This document shows positions 63,557-64,000 of a stretch of 64,000 nt of DNA, piece after piece. A program made the position numbers and the translations under genes. The stretch's first letter is position 1. Every line of letters starts with the position of its first letter. Under the pieces are notes generated by a model. It was given only the letters and a program-made list of their open reading frames with translations. It ran no database searches and was not told the origin of the DNA. Source of the DNA: Corynebacterium terpenotabidum Y-11 (GTDB lineage Bacteria > Actinomycetota > Actinomycetes > Mycobacteriales > Mycobacteriaceae); NCBI RefSeq assembly GCF_000418365.1, contig NC_021663.1:2108001-2172000 (forward strand). Reading direction: 5' to 3'.

Positions 63557-64000
63557 ATGGCTACGTTTGTGAAGTTCGCTGCCGGTGCCGGGGATGCCCC
63601 GGAAAAGCCCGCTGAGGTCGCTGAGAAGCCCGCTGACGGTGCAGAGGCCGGTACCCCGGTGGAGTTCACCGCCGAGCAGTTTAAGGCCCTGACTGAGGCC
63701 CTGGGCCTGGAGCCTGAGGCAACCCCCGATGAGGTTGTGGAGGCCGTGCAGAAGCTCACCGAGAAGGGCGACGAGGAGCCGGAGAAGGCACCTGTTGACC
63801 CGTCCGAGGTGAAGGCTTCCCGTGGTGGCAACGTCACCATTGATGCCGCCGCGTGGGCTGATATGCAGAAGTCCATCCGCCTGGGTTTGAATGCTCGCCG
63901 TCAGGAGAACCGCCTGGAGGCTGAGGCTGTGGTTGACCAGTTCATCCGCGCTGGTCGTGCTCAGGCCGCTGATCGTGAGCGCCTGCTCGCCGCGTATCAG
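63557..64000 (+). CDS. scaffold-like protein, 5' part
   Basis: 148 codons to the window edge, still open. Acidic Ala/Glu/Pro-rich start, then EQFKALTEALGLEPEATPDEVVEAVQKL and NVTIDAAAWADMQKSIRLGLNARRQENRLEAEAVVDQFIRAGRAQAADRERLLAAYQ. This pattern is that of the C-terminal scaffold region of Mu gpI-type protease-scaffold proteins, here without the protease domain and located after the capsid gene. AGGAGGGGG lies upstream of the ATG. Confidence 0.7.
   Translation, partial: MATFVKFAAGAGDAPEKPAEVAEKPADGAEAGTPVEFTAEQFKALTEALGLEPEATPDEVVEAVQKLTEKGDEEPEKAPVDPSEVKASRGGNVTIDAAAWADMQKSIRLGLNARRQENRLEAEAVVDQFIRAGRAQAADRERLLAAYQ

Larger units (their letters stand above)
55454..64000 (+). mobile_element. 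integrated phage-like element, left part (prophage or capsid-encoding satellite)
   Basis: All genes from 55546 to the window end read rightward, are short, tightly spaced or overlapping, and end in an HK97-type capsid block. The element begins inside the esx gene. Present so far: excisionase-like HTH, replication protein with iterons, HTH protein, protease, major capsid protein, decoration protein, scaffold-like protein. Absent up to the capsid genes: integrase, terminase, portal, repressor. The order resembles M. tuberculosis phiRv1/phiRv2. The right end is outside the window. Confidence 0.85.

Overview
The window is a high-GC actinobacterial chromosome, most likely a Corynebacterium. The evidence is the metY-metX pair, folD next to a DUF3017 gene, WhiB/SigD/RsdA beside guaB-guaB3, and the conserved Mycobacteriales order esx-rplM-rpsI-glmM-...-glmS-alr-tsaE-tsaB/rimI/tsaD-groES-groEL-whiB-sigD-rsdA-DUF5319-guaB-guaB3-guaA, with short overlaps, GTG starts, McbR-like and CIRCE sites. 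The species cannot be fixed from the sequence; a protein- and lipid-degrading niche is suggested by the peptidase/esterase content.

Layout. 1-2022: end of metY, then metX (methionine synthesis). 2125-2210: tRNA-Leu(GAG) with a strong terminator. 2278-6009: sulfate ABC transporter operon (binding protein, two permeases, ATPase) with 4-nt overlaps and an McbR-type operator upstream. 6137-10154: flavin monooxygenase, DUF3017, folD, trmL, M18 aminopeptidase. 10264-20206: HNH/DUF222 protein, S9 peptidase, circularly permuted ATP-grasp protein, a tandem pair of PepC-type cysteine peptidases, a secreted esterase and a secreted lipase. 20285-31580: MinD-like ATPase, the SOS mutasome (dnaE2, imuB, imuA') with LexA-like boxes, the methionine importer metQNI, and a sucrase/ferredoxin-like protein. 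31588-41417: guaA, a DJ-1-like protein, a TetR/old-yellow-enzyme pair, guaB3, guaB, DUF5319, rsdA-sigD, whiB. 41542-55095: groEL-groES under CIRCE, a single-gene fusion of TsaB, RimI and TsaD, tsaE, alr (apparent ACG start), glmS, a hydrolase, three helical/Cys-rich proteins of unknown role, glmM, rpsI-rplM.

55295-64000: a mobile element begins inside an esx (WXG100) gene of the ESX-4 type, leaving only its C-terminal half. The element carries small unknown genes, a 1.3-kb mostly non-coding control region with a row of corynebacterial extended -10 promoters, an excisionase-like HTH protein, a replication protein whose gene contains palindromic iterons, a second HTH protein, and then a capsid block (protease, small protein, HK97-type major capsid, decoration protein, scaffold-like protein running off the window). 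No terminase, portal or integrase lies between the left junction and the capsid genes. The best reading is a phiRv1/phiRv2-like prophage or capsid-encoding phage satellite whose right end and integrase lie beyond the window. This is the most novel part of the window; functions there rest on recognition of sequence patterns only.
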